Positions 11,701 to 22,633 of a stretch of 64,000 nucleotides of DNA are shown here, piece after piece; the stretch's first letter is position 1, and every line of letters begins with the position of its first letter. The position numbers and the translations under genes were made by a program. The notes beneath the pieces were generated by a model, which saw nothing but the letters and a program-made list of their open reading frames with translations, ran no database searches and was not told the DNA's origin. The stretch comes from Cryptomeria japonica (taxonomy: Eukaryota > Streptophyta > Pinopsida > Cupressales > Cupressaceae): positions 667,805,852-667,869,851 of the forward strand of contig NC_081412.1 in the NCBI RefSeq assembly GCF_030272615.1, written 5' to 3'.

Positions 11701-12987
11701 CTTGGATTGACTAGATTAGAAGCTTGAGAAACAAGTATAAGAGGAAATATTGAAGTATAATACCAAAAATAAGAGCACTAGTATGTTACAACCAAAAACT
11801 TGCGATATTTGGTTGTGTTTTCTCCCCAACAAAGTCAACGAAACTCTAAATATGAATCCTAATCTAAACTTGGGCGGTACATCATCTTATTCTCTTTTTA
11901 AAAATAGCTGTTAATCTTTTCTCCTTGTTTAGGAAAGAAGTTACAATTTACAGCAATAATGATTTGAACAACTTCAAAATTACTATGAAATAACTCAAGG
12001 AACACTAATGAAAAATACAAATAACAAGAACAAAGTTTCCATGAAAGCACACAATCTTTTGTTGCTTCCTTGAGATGAGCAAAAAGCACTTGAGCAAAAA
12101 TTCTTCAAATATTATGATCCTGTCAACCTTTAAACAATAACTTCTATATCCCAAAATGAACTTTCCAAGATAATAAGACAAAGCACAAAGTCTTTGTATT
12201 GATACACACTTACAATTTTATCAATTTTTAATTAAGATAACAAAGTAAAACTCAAAGTATTTAAATGATTATCTCAGTACTAATTCTACCTTACAAATGC
12301 TGAGATGTAACACAAAGTTTACAAAACAATATTTGTTCTACTATTTAACAATACTTTTCCACAATACTTTTACTCAATCAAAATAATCTATTTTATAATA
12401 AAAATGAAATAAGAACACTTTCACCATAAACCATAATGAATCCAATATAAAGTCTAAATGCCAAAGATGTCTTCTTATTTGATTAAGTTTGCAAAGTTAC
12501 AATATGAGCTTAAGGTTTAACTTTGCTCTTCACTTCAACAAAGTTTCATTGCATAAAATTAAAGGTGATAATTACAATGAGCACCCTCACATAAATATGA
12601 AAGGGGAAAAGAGCTAATCTAGGAAAGCTATAAAAAACTATGACTAAGTAAAAAATGAGTCCTACTTGACTTGGAACTTGTGCATATTCTAGATGCAAAA
12701 ACATAAATATAATTGACACTTGAATTGTCGAATTCTAACTGCAAAAATGCACCTACAATACAAAAATGTAAAGAAATTACTAAGTATCACTAGACACTCC
12801 ATTATGATCTCGCTTCATGAATTTCTCAAAATTTTGGAAGGAAATCTTCATTTGTTCTTTATCGGGTCATTGAGTATGACTCATGACAACTTTGACCTAA
12901 GTGATAGAATCTTCAAGATCAATATAGCATCTTTTGTCCTTCTTCAGAAGGGAAGCCAAATCATCCAGATTAACTTGCATATCTAGA
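11701..12987. other. AT-rich spacer between extra ORF and gag of element A
   Basis: About 1.3 kb without recognisable coding similarity on either strand. It contains a perfect 9-bp inverted repeat ACAACCAAA/TTTGGTTGT (11788-11796 with 11808-11816, 11-nt loop) and many short AC/T-rich runs. In Ogre-like elements non-coding spacers of this size lie between the upstream ORF and gag. Nothing else supported. Confidence 0.5.
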
Positions 12988-15900
12988 TCAACTTATCAAT
13001 TGAATATATTGAGAAAATTTCTTTATCAACCTCTTCTCCAATGAGAAAGTTGAATTCTTTGATGATAACATCTTCATGAAGATGCTTTTGATTCTCATCA
13101 AAGAATGTACAAGGAAGTTTTGATACTTTTTCAATGATTTCCTTCCCTTTGTCATTACTTTCTTTTTGTGCATATCACATATTCTTGATAAGCATTTCTA
13201 TAGTGTTCATCTAATGTTCTAATGCTTCCGTTTGTTCAATATACATGTTTCTTGAAGGGAGCACTCCATTAACAACCATAACATCTAATTGAAAATATTC
13301 TAACTTCAACCATGAGTTGAAGTCCTTCTCTCGTGTCTCAAATTCTTATGAGAGTAGATCTAATTTTTTATCTACCTCAGACTTAACACCCTCTATATTG
13401 TTGATCAATGTAAACATAGAGAATAGAATATGTGTTCTTGGCCAAACATTCTGTCCATCCACTCACCCACTAATCTTCCTCATGAAGTGACCAGTTTAGC
13501 CTGTTTGATAACTTACTCATCAATTGATAAAGTAACTAGCTAAATTACCTTTGAGGACTTTTTTTATCTTAATCAACATAGTGGTGATTTGTTCCACTTA
13601 TTTTTTAAGTTTGTTCTTTTTGACTTTCTCTTCATTATACCTTGCTATGAGATTATCAAAAGATGTCTTAAAAGCATCTTCCATAGTACCCTCATGAGTT
13701 TGCTTGCCCAATCCAATTCTATTAATGACATAATTGTGGGTTGAATCTTGTCAATATTAGTGTCTAAAGGAGGCACTTCCAGTTCAACATACTTGTTCTT
13801 CAAGACATCCATTTTCACCCTAGACAAGGTTTTAGCCTTCTTTGTAACCTTAGGATTTATAGGAACCAACTGGTTGAAGTCAAAGTCATTTGGGGAGAGA
13901 ACTTGTTTCTTCCTCTTATGAGTATTTTAAATTAACCAGGGTGGCAAAAGTGTGTCATCTTCTACTCCTATGTCAATTACCTGGGATGAAATCTCTTGAT
14001 TCTATAAATTTATGGTCACAATGAGAGGGGTAGGAGTCATAATTGTAGATGGATTCCCAATGACTGAAACTTTGGGTGCAAGTTCAATCTCTGACACAAA
14101 TTTATCAAAATCTTCTAACATATAAGTAGACACTTCAGATAAATTTGGGAGAAACACATTTTCAATATTGTCCTATGGAGTGTCTAAAGATGACTCACTA
14201 GTTGTTGTGGAAGGAATGGTATGAATTACTACATTGGGAGCATCAAATGCATAGGAGATAGTGGAACCAAAAGGAATAGGATTAGAAACTAAAACTAGTG
14301 AAGGAGTTATACCTAAAGTATCATGAAATATGGAGGGAATAGTTTTTTTGTGTCCTTTCAAATTGGGAAGTACTAGGAATTTTAGGAAACCCTTCCTCAT
14401 CATACTCCTCTTCTTGTTCTTTTTTTAATGCTTCTTATTCTTGTATTTCCTCTTCAAAAAATTCTTCTTCAACTTCTTCTTTTGTCTGAGTATCTTGAAC
14501 TTATGATTCCCCTTGACACTCATCTTTACCCTTTCCAATAGTGAGCTTGAATTTAGGAGCTTTTGGGGTCATGAAATCTTGCCTATTTTTAGTTCTCAAC
14601 TTAGAAGTCTTTCCCAGTGGTCCTGCAATATCATCTTCTGATCTAGTTTGGAATGACTTCAATTGAATTCCTTTCCATGTTAACTAGACATTAGTATTGG
14701 CAAGAATATTCTAAAACCTAACCCTTGTTGAATTCATTTCCTTCTATAACCACCGAATGAGAGGAAGTGGCAAATCTACAATCTTATTCTTCTCATACAT
14801 TGGATCTAGAATGTTTCCATCATCTTCAAAGTCCTTAGGAATATCAACAAGATTAAGGTTCTCCATTTACTCAACAATGAGATGACAATAATGAAGCTTT
14901 CTGATATGTTTCTCTATTTCATAGTCTATCCAGATATCTTCTACATAGTGAACATGAGTATAACTTTTCTTTCTAGCTTGTTCTTCATGCTCTTGTAGTC
15001 AAAATATTTCCTAGCTTTGAAGAGATTCATGGTAACCCTTCTCATTTCCTCATCCATGCCCTTAGCCTTATAAATGTAATCAATCGAATATCTCCCAATG
15101 GTGAGAGAGAACTTGAACCTAGGCTTGTGTGAACTTGACTAGTGTTCATGTATTGTTACCATCTAACGAGCCAACTCCATGAGCATAATTTTGTCTGATG
15201 GGTACCTAGGGAGCATGAAGATCTCATCATCATAGCATCCTACTCCAAGGTAGGTGAAATTAGGGCACCCATATTGATTCATCACATTCTAGGCTTCATT
15301 TGACACCCTCTTCTTCTAGATATCCTTATCAAACGTGCACATGTAGTGATACAAGAAAGCATAATTTACTCTCATGAAATGATGTAGACTGTTCTTTGGA
15401 GTCAACTAAGAGTAGTATTGGTATATTGGAATTTGGCTTCTATCCCCTATGGACAATCCTGGAAAGTGCCTCATTGAGGCTGCTACATACGCTAGATATG
15501 AAGTCATATAAAAATTCAAAGTAGTTGGGACCTTGGTAAGTTTCTCACATAAAGCGTTACTTATCTATTTACCCCAATAGATATTTTTCTTTTTTTTCTA
15601 GATGATATGGATGTATTGACACATCCATTCATGATATATATGTGAAATAAGAAGTCCTTTCACCCTACTAAGAATATTAATCAAATCATTTACCTCCTCA
15701 ATAAAGTCACTTCGATGAATGGTCTTAAGCCATCTTGCAATAGTAGGCCTAGTGGTTTTCAATAAATTGTCATTGATATTCTTTCCACACTTATCTGAAT
15801 AATTGTTATTATATGTTTGAGTTGACTACATGTTAATATTGGCATATTGATCAATGTTTAGACATTTAAAAATTGTGTCAAAGAAGTACTCATCCAATTT

Positions 15901-16230
15901 TATGAGAGTTTTCTTTCTTTTTGCATCCTTGACAGACCTGCTTACTGGATCAAACCCATTAGCTAATGCTAACACAAACTCAGGGTTCTGTGTTGAGATT
16001 GGAAAAGTTGCAACTAAGTGAATTCCATTGTTAATAATTGCCTCCTTATAATATTCTGGTGGCTATTTCACTCTTTTAAGAAACTCTTCAAGATCTACAT
16101 GACCAATCTCTATGTCTCTAATGTTGTCAATATTAGATGAGACAGGAGAAGATGGGAAGACTAGATGAGGATCTTTCTTCTTAAACTTCATAGTTCTCTT
16201 TCTTGGTGATGACTCTATCATCTGACTATG
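12988..16230 (-). pseudogene. Extra upstream reading frame (ORF1-like) of element A
   Basis: A largely open but broken minus-strand frame of roughly 1000 codons. It begins near 16230 with a basic segment (RKRTMKFKKKDPH) followed by IGHVDLEEFLKRVK and IKLDEYFFDTIFK, and ends near 12988. Its first roughly 200 codons lie inside the right terminal repeat and recur in the left copy, where IGHLDLEEFLKRVKELG continues through the position of a stop (about 16053) in the right copy. Middle parts carry words such as YPSDKIMLMELA; the last third is Lys/Glu/Ser-rich. I do not recognise a domain. An ORF upstream of gag is characteristic of Ogre/Tat elements; its function is unknown. Many stops and frameshifts are present. 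Confidence 0.6.
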
Positions 16231-17757
16231 ATTGTAACTGCAAAAATTGATAAGTAATCGTCACCATGCCTAGTTCATCAGATTCACTTCATTAGGGTTT
16301 TAAAAACCCTAATTCATTGGTAGAACAAAATTGTATTTGGGTATAAATTGGGTCTGTAACCCCAATTTACATGTCTCTGTAGTTGGTGCAAATCAAGTTT
16401 ACAAACCTGATTTACACCTAAAATAGTTGTGGTTCAAAAACCGTATCTCAAACTTATAAGTCTAATTTGCATTTGGGAATATATTGTAAATCACATTGGT
16501 GTAAATCAGACTTACAAACCCGATTTACATTTTTGAAGGTTCATACAAAAAAAGGTGGTGTAGATCACATTTGTAAACTCGATTTACACCATAGTAAACC
16601 ACAAAGTGATGACTCTATTTTTGGTGCCTGTCAGGGTCGTACTGATATACACCATTAAGGAGGGGCTTGGTGTAGATCAAGGTTACGACCTCGATATACA
16701 CCACAACACAACACTTCCTATTATGTATTGTTGCTGGTGTAAGGCAGGGTTACGACCCTGACTTACACCCATATGGAAGGACTTGGTGTCAGTCGGGGAT
16801 GTAAACCCACCTTACACCAAACAATAGTGACCTAGGTCTAAGTTACCTTATGCTGGGGTCGTAACCTCGACATACACGAAACAATAGGGTTTGGTGTATA
16901 TCGAGGCTATGGAACTAACATCCACCAAACAATGGAATTTCAGATTGTGCTTTTTGATATATACTGTGTATGTTAGGGATACAAACTTGTCATACATTTC
17001 AACAAAAGGAACTCGGTGTATGATGGGATTCTTGTCTCCACATACACCAAGAGAGATGCTTTAAAAATAAAAAATGTTGTTACGGGAAGAAAACCCAAGC
17101 AGAGCTCGAAAAAACCCTAAACAAAATAAGAGGGAAGGAAAGAAAACATACCCAAAAAGAAAACCTACAAATCAACCTCGACTCAAAGATTTTCAAAACT
17201 CATTCTTGAAGTAGGGGTGCACAAGACAAAAATGAAAAGAAAAATATCTAGAAAGAAAAACAAACAAGATAATAAAGCAAGAAGAAATCAAAACAATTTC
17301 AAAGACCTAGCCAATAAATGCTCAAATGTGCAAATTAAATGATGTATTTCAGTGTTGTAACCCCAAAATACACCAAGATGTGTATTTAAGGTTTACAACC
17401 CTGAAATACAAATTTTGGGTGCATTTCAACACAGGTGCAACTCAGACTTATGAGTCCAATTTTCACTTGAAGGCAAAAGGAGGTGTAACTCAGATTTGTA
17501 AGTCTGAATTGCACCAAAAGACTAAAGCAAGTGTAGAATCGAAGTTTAACTCTGACATTGCATCACTTTTGAAAAAGACTAAAAAAGACAACTTTGAGTT
17601 AACTTTTTGAATTAACAACTTGAACTAGGATCCTAGTAAGACTAACAAGGCAAAAATTGTCTCAAAAAATGAACTTGAAGAGTTAAATTACGAATTCAAA
17701 AAAAAATCGTAGGGGTTATCCCATTTTTGCATCTTGATAAAAAACAAGGATAACAAA
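15609..17757 (-). repeat. Right (5') terminal repeat of element A
   Basis: Direct match to 3181-5304. The similarity runs from GATGTATTGACACATCC at its left edge to ATAAAAAACAAGGA at its right edge, after which a LINE begins. It contains the near-palindrome array (16339-17515) and the start of the upstream reading frame. The left limit of similarity (about 15609) lies inside that reading frame, and no TGG-type primer-binding site follows it on the minus strand, which is odd for a normal LTR boundary. Confidence 0.65.
16339..17515. repeat. Array of 34-nt near-palindromes, right copy
   Basis: Counterpart of the left array, unit by unit. Clear 34-nt units: 16385-16418, 16498-16531, 16557-16590, 16669-16702, 16736-16769, 16785-16818, 16891-16924, 17014-17047 and 17482-17515. 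Weaker ones lie near 16339, 16623, 16843, 16965, 17338, 17380 and 17430. The arms start GGTGTA and end TACACC, with a GGGT/ACCC inner block around a 4-nt centre. Many units differ from their left-copy partners at both arms, so the pairing has partly been kept while the sequence drifted. Confidence 0.85.
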
Positions 17758-19345
17758 TATAAAGCTATGAAGTATCTTGTTAGATGGGAATTGTGTGAAG
17801 AGATTTTTTGGAAACACATGTTTCAAATTAATTGACTTTAGGAGGGAGACATAAATACGACATTCTTCTTTAACTTTGTCAAAGCTAGAAGACATGGGAA
17901 TATTATCACAATTGTGTTTACCTAGGGAGACGAATTATCTTCTTTTCAAGATATGTCGAAAGGGGGCTATTTCAACATTACCCTTCTTTATTCGCGGAGA
18001 ACTTACCACTTGCAATGGATGAATAGAATCTTATTTTGGATTGTATTTTCTTAGTAGTATCTAATGGGATGAATGAGATTCTTACAATCCCATCTCTCTA
18101 GATGAATTAGAAGGGATTGCGTTTTAGATGAAGAAAGGGAAAGCCCTTGGGCTTGATGCATTTCCAATAGAATTATTTCAAGAATTTTGGGAGATTATCA
18201 AATATGACTTATTGGAGGTAGCATCATGCAAGAATCATGAACAAATATATGTTGAGAGCAATGAATTTCATGTTTCTTGTACTTATGCCCAAAAGATAAG
18301 GGGCTAATTCGATAGGTCTATTCAGGGCCAATGCTCTATGCAAATTGGTATATAAGATATATCTAAGTTGATAGTGGAGAGACTTAAGTTGTGGCTCAAC
18401 AACGTTATTTTTAAAGAGTAGGGGGGTTTGTGGCAAGTGGGCAAATTTTGGATGGGGTGGTCATTATAGAAGAAGCCATTCACTCCATGGAGAACTATAA
18501 GGAGAAGTTCATGTTCATCAAATTGGACATGGTCAAAGCTTATGATCAGGTCGAATGGTCATTTCCTCAGCTTTTGTGTTTGGATTTGACTAGGTTAATT
18601 AGGTAATGAGTTGCATTCTGTTTATTTCATATTCTATGCTAATTAATAGTGATCCATCTATCTTGTTTGATGCCTTAAGGGACCTTCAATAGGGTGACTC
18701 TTTGTCATCTTATTTGTTTATCTTAATTGCCAATGGCTTAGGAAGAATCTTAGAGAAAGACAAGGTGCTCCCTACTCAAATTCCTTTTTGTCTTTCAAAT
18801 ATGGTATTTAGGTGCAACAAATTTAATTTAAAGATTCCTATTATTTGTCATTGTTGTTATTAAGCAAGCCATACTTTTAAGAGTTGCATGAACAACAAGA
18901 TACATCATTTTGTTTGGAGGAAAAAAGATCACACTCCAACTACTATTAAGGAGTCTATTACATCCTTTGAGGAGATGCATAAATAAGGCAATGAAGGAAA
19001 TCCCTTGTGAACAATGCAATTTTGGCGTCCTCTTTTAAAGCTTTGGGGTTGGAAGAGATTCTACTTGTGGTGTTATGAAATTTTCTTGTTCCAAGAAAAA
19101 AATAGAGGAAAAAAGATCCTTTTATTATTGTTAAACAAAAATCACCAAAACAATTTTATAAACCACCTTGACTTTGGGTTGCTTGTTTATAAGGTTTTGG
19201 GGTGTCATGTCTTTTGTTGTTTCCATGTTGTTCCTTGGTTGCCCTTTGATGTCTTATTGTGCTTATTGCTAACCTCTTGTAAAAGGGTTTAGGCCCTTTA
19301 AAAACCCTTGCTTACCTTAATAAATAAATAAATAAACAAATAAGG
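17758..19345 (+). mobile_element. 5'-truncated LINE (non-LTR retrotransposon)
   Basis: The plus-strand reverse transcriptase of a plant L1-type LINE is recognisable through frameshifts and stops. Around 17860 comes EGDINTTFFFNFVKARRHGN, then KGKALG-type words near 18140. The palm motif LDMVKAYDQVEW starts near 18523, containing the first catalytic Asp, and follows ILDGVVIIEEAIHSM. The second catalytic box is not preserved. The 3' end has GGGTTTAGGCCCTTTAAAA-like sequence and a terminal (TAAA)n-type run at 19319-19343, the usual tail of plant LINEs. The 5' end is truncated directly next to element A's repeat. Confidence 0.82.
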
Positions 19346-21032
19346 TACAAATTTGATGAATAAAGTTTGAAAAATTAACCTACAAAAATATAAATAAATA
19401 AACTCATGAAACTTGAGATTTAACCTTGAAAATCTTATGAAATGAAAAGCCAATTTTTTGTATTAACATTTACAGTATTATTGACAATTAATTAAAAAAG
19501 AGTCATAAGTATAAAAATATTTACCGTTTATTTCTCATCCTATCCTTACAAAGTAAAAATGACTAAAATACTCTTATTCTCCTAAATACAACACTAAGAT
19601 CAAACTTTGCATGTCAAATCAAACTCTTTACCTCTATAAATAGTTTTTAGTGAGGTTGGAGCTTTCCCCAAGCAAAATACAAAAGTAAGTAAAAGGGTGT
19701 CAATTGAATTTAACAAAACAATCAAAACCTTATTTTTAATTTTAAGGTAGTTTTAAATCTAAAATAAACCTCCAAAAAAATTAATTTAAAATGTTTTATT
19801 TTAAAAAAAAAATTAAATTTAAGGCACTCAATTTTTATGTGTTGTTATTTTTTATAAAAATAATATTCCATATAATTTCAAAAAGATTTAATAATTTTTT
19901 TTCTTCTTTTATCGTCTTCTTTTTTCAATTTCAATTATAACAATTATATATTTAACAAACAATACAAATTTCATTTGAAAAAAAATGTACTATAAATATC
20001 CTTGATGGTAAGAACAACACCACAACTTAACAATCACACTATGCTAATACTAACTAAACTACTTTCCAACGCCGACTACTTTGAAATCAATTTATTAATA
20101 CAATAAAATATTTATATTATGTATTGTTATATTATATACTTTGACATGTAAATGGCTTTCAAACTTATAATAAAAGACAAGAATTTTTGTTGGCCCACTT
20201 ACACCATTATAGTCCACCCTTGGTTCACCTCTCATGTAATTATTGTTCATACAAACTCATGTCCAATGAAGATAAATAATAACCCACTTACACTCATCAC
20301 ATCTAGATTATGCTCACAAACATGTACCATCAAGGTTGTAGCTATTTTGGCTCAAAAAATGCACTGTCGTACACAACACTTCTGTCGAGCCCACAGCCAT
20401 TTTGTGTCTATTTTGTAGTTTTTCTGTTCGCATAACACACAAGTTATCTCTCGTATGATAGTGCAGTTTTGTGCGTCTGAACATCAAGATTCCCAATGAG
20501 CATAAATAATAACCCATTTACACTCATCATATCTAGATTATACTCACAAACATGGACTGTCAAGATTCCCTAGAGATCACCCATCCCAAACTACTCTAAC
20601 TCAAATAAACATTATATTTTTACATTAAAATATTAATCTTAGCTCGAAAAAAACAAAACCTAATTTTTTAGAAATTGCATATTTATTTTGAAATAGCTCC
20701 CCTATTTTGACAATTCACACACCATAGATGAGTCAACTCAATCCATCAAATGAGTAATGAAAAAGATCATGCACTATCATTTACTTGTTCCCAGCATTTA
20801 TGTCCGGACAGCCATATTGCGTGATGCAAATTCTAATGGCAATTTGTATTCAACGTTCTTTGAAAATAACTGTGATAAAATATACATGTAAATTCTAGAT
20901 GTAAGGTAGTAAATACATAAGAAAAATTAAATTTATTAAATAATTAAAACTTAAGAATTATTTTAAGGTTTAATTAGACTATTATTTCAAATTATTTCAT
21001 CACAATAAAAAAATAAGAAAATGAATAATTTA
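19346..21032. other. AT-rich non-coding DNA with a local duplication
   Basis: No coding similarity on either strand. A segment of about 70 bases at 20262-20332 recurs at 20491-20565 (offset 229) with a handful of changes; both contain AATAATAACCCA and ACACTCATCA words. The rest is AT-rich with short homopolymer runs. Confidence 0.5.
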
Positions 21033-21281
21033 TATAATGATTGTTGTTGGGATTTAATTGAGTGAATTTTTATTGGTATCAATCTTTGGATCATATTCTA
21101 TGATGTATTATCAAGATGAAAGAGTTGAATGGATCACACTGCATGAGCCATCATTAAGATGGGAGAGCTGCACGATCCATCGACTCTCTCATTTTGATGA
21201 TGGATTATGGAGTGATCCCAAACATTGATGCAAATAAAAGTTCACACAATTGAATCCAGAAGCACAACAACTATCATTATA
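21033..21281. mobile_element. Foldback/MITE with long inverted arms
   Basis: Left arm 21033-21124 and right arm 21186-21281 are reverse complements at most positions, with one gap of about seven bases near the outer end. The inner arm contains GATGTATTATCAAGATGA on the left and its diverged complement on the right. The loop is about 60 bases. The family is related to the insertion at 10392-10799 and to the single arm at 22281-22353. There is no coding capacity. Confidence 0.75.
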
Positions 21282-22280
21282 GACTGTGGAAATCTAATGT
21301 CTCTGAATATATAATGATTTCCAAACAAACTATCACGCTCATCAATCACCCCTTGAACACAAGAACCAAGATGGTTGTGGCCTAAGATTTGTTTAACATA
21401 GGTAATCCGGAATATAAAATTTATTGACTAATCTAACAATAAAATATAGAACTTTGACATATTAAAATCCCAAGCCAAGTAAGAAAAATGAACTCCAGAA
21501 TTTACAAACTGTTACTTCAGATTCATTAGAGTGTCCATGAGATCCAATGAATAAGTAAGTTAAAGAGTTAAAGAGTTAAGACAAACCATGTATAAGTCAG
21601 TTCAAAAGCACACGTGACGAACGAAATGGTTTTGTAAATAAGTACTTTAAAGTCATGAAATCTCAGTACAATCCAAATATTCTTGTATTCAGATAATACA
21701 TACATTTAATTCTTTAATACAATCAATCCAATCTTTTCCCAATAAACTACAAATTATCTGCAACACACACTAATCAAGTATGAAGGTAGTTTGGTGCCAT
21801 CATCAAATCCAAAGTAATTTCGGGTTAAATTTAAAAAAAATATGTTAACAAACTTGCAATACGAAGAAACCACAAAACCTTAAGTTTATTGATGGAAAGT
21901 AGGGATAAATTTTTTGCCAAAAGTTTGAGGTTATATACAAAAATTCAATTTCCAAAAATATAGGTGCACCGTATAACTAAAAGCTCTCTAGTGCTTAAGA
22001 ACTTCACATAGAAGAAAATATGCATCATAGTAACATTCCATGTACATAGATTGGGAACAGTGTAAAGGTAATTCATGTAGCCAGGTTTTAAAACGCAGGT
22101 AAGGGAAAATTGAATATTGTATTTGTGAAAATAAAGAAAATTTCAATATTGTTTATTTATTATTATGATGTTTGATCACGATGGAATTGCATTGCATAGT
22201 TTTAAAGTCAAACTCATTAACTTTTTATTTATTGTAGTGTAAGATTTCTACAATTCATAATTTATTTGAAATTATTTTTA

Positions 22281-22353
22281 GATTAGACTGAGTGAGGATA
22301 TTTTAAATCAATAGTTCAGATTACACTCCCTGATCCATCATCAAGATAGAGAG
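22281..22353. repeat. Single arm related to the foldback family
   Basis: This stretch resembles the left arm of the foldback at 21033-21281 (words such as GATTAGACTGAGTGA and CTGATCCATCATCAAGAT). The matching opposite arm was not found nearby, so it is a fragment. Confidence 0.5.
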
Positions 22354-22530
22354 CTAAGGGAGACAAAACATAGTGTATATAGATTAGATACAAATATTGT
22401 ACATTTACTTCTACTTCAGAATCTACTTAGAAAATTTATGATTGTTCCTATACTAGTGAGCAAGCACTACTGTCATCAACAACTACTTATATTTTAAGGT
22501 TGATCCAATGCTTTATGGAACCGACTATCT

Positions 22531-22621
22531 AGCCAACTAAAACACAACCCATACAAAAGAGAACGCTTAAAACCTTTTTTTTTGAAAACTCTCTTTTGTA
22601 TAGGTTGTGTTTTAGTTGGCT
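22531..22621. repeat. 32-bp inverted repeat forming a strong hairpin
   Basis: Arms 22531-22562 and 22590-22621 are reverse complements with a single mismatch over 32 bases; the loop (22563-22589) is 27 bases. Weaker pairing continues outward for about ten bases (GACTA at 22522-22526 pairs with TAGTC at 22625-22629). A near-perfect stem with a short loop is the shape of a young foldback element or of a plant small-RNA precursor. No open frame of note overlaps it. Confidence 0.85.
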
Positions 22622-22633
22622 TGGTAGTCACTT

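Larger units (their letters stand above)
3181..17757 (-). mobile_element. Ty3/gypsy element A, Tat/Ogre-like, degenerate
   Basis: A long minus-strand retroelement. Reading right to left: a terminal repeat (17757-15609), an extra reading frame upstream of gag (16230-12988), gag capsid (11700-10802), gag C-terminus (10397-9644), protease (9507-9220), an additional RNase H (9109-8400), reverse transcriptase (8175-7061), gypsy RNase H (7060-6540), integrase (6504-5407), then the second terminal repeat (5304-3181). An extra ORF upstream of gag and a second, archaeal-like RNase H are known traits of the Tat group, which includes Ogre. Every domain carries stops or frameshifts, so the copy is old and inactive. 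No clean target duplication, primer-binding site or polypurine tract could be fixed; the left end abuts LTR N and the right end abuts a LINE. Domain order is well supported, the exact ends are not. Confidence 0.8.
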
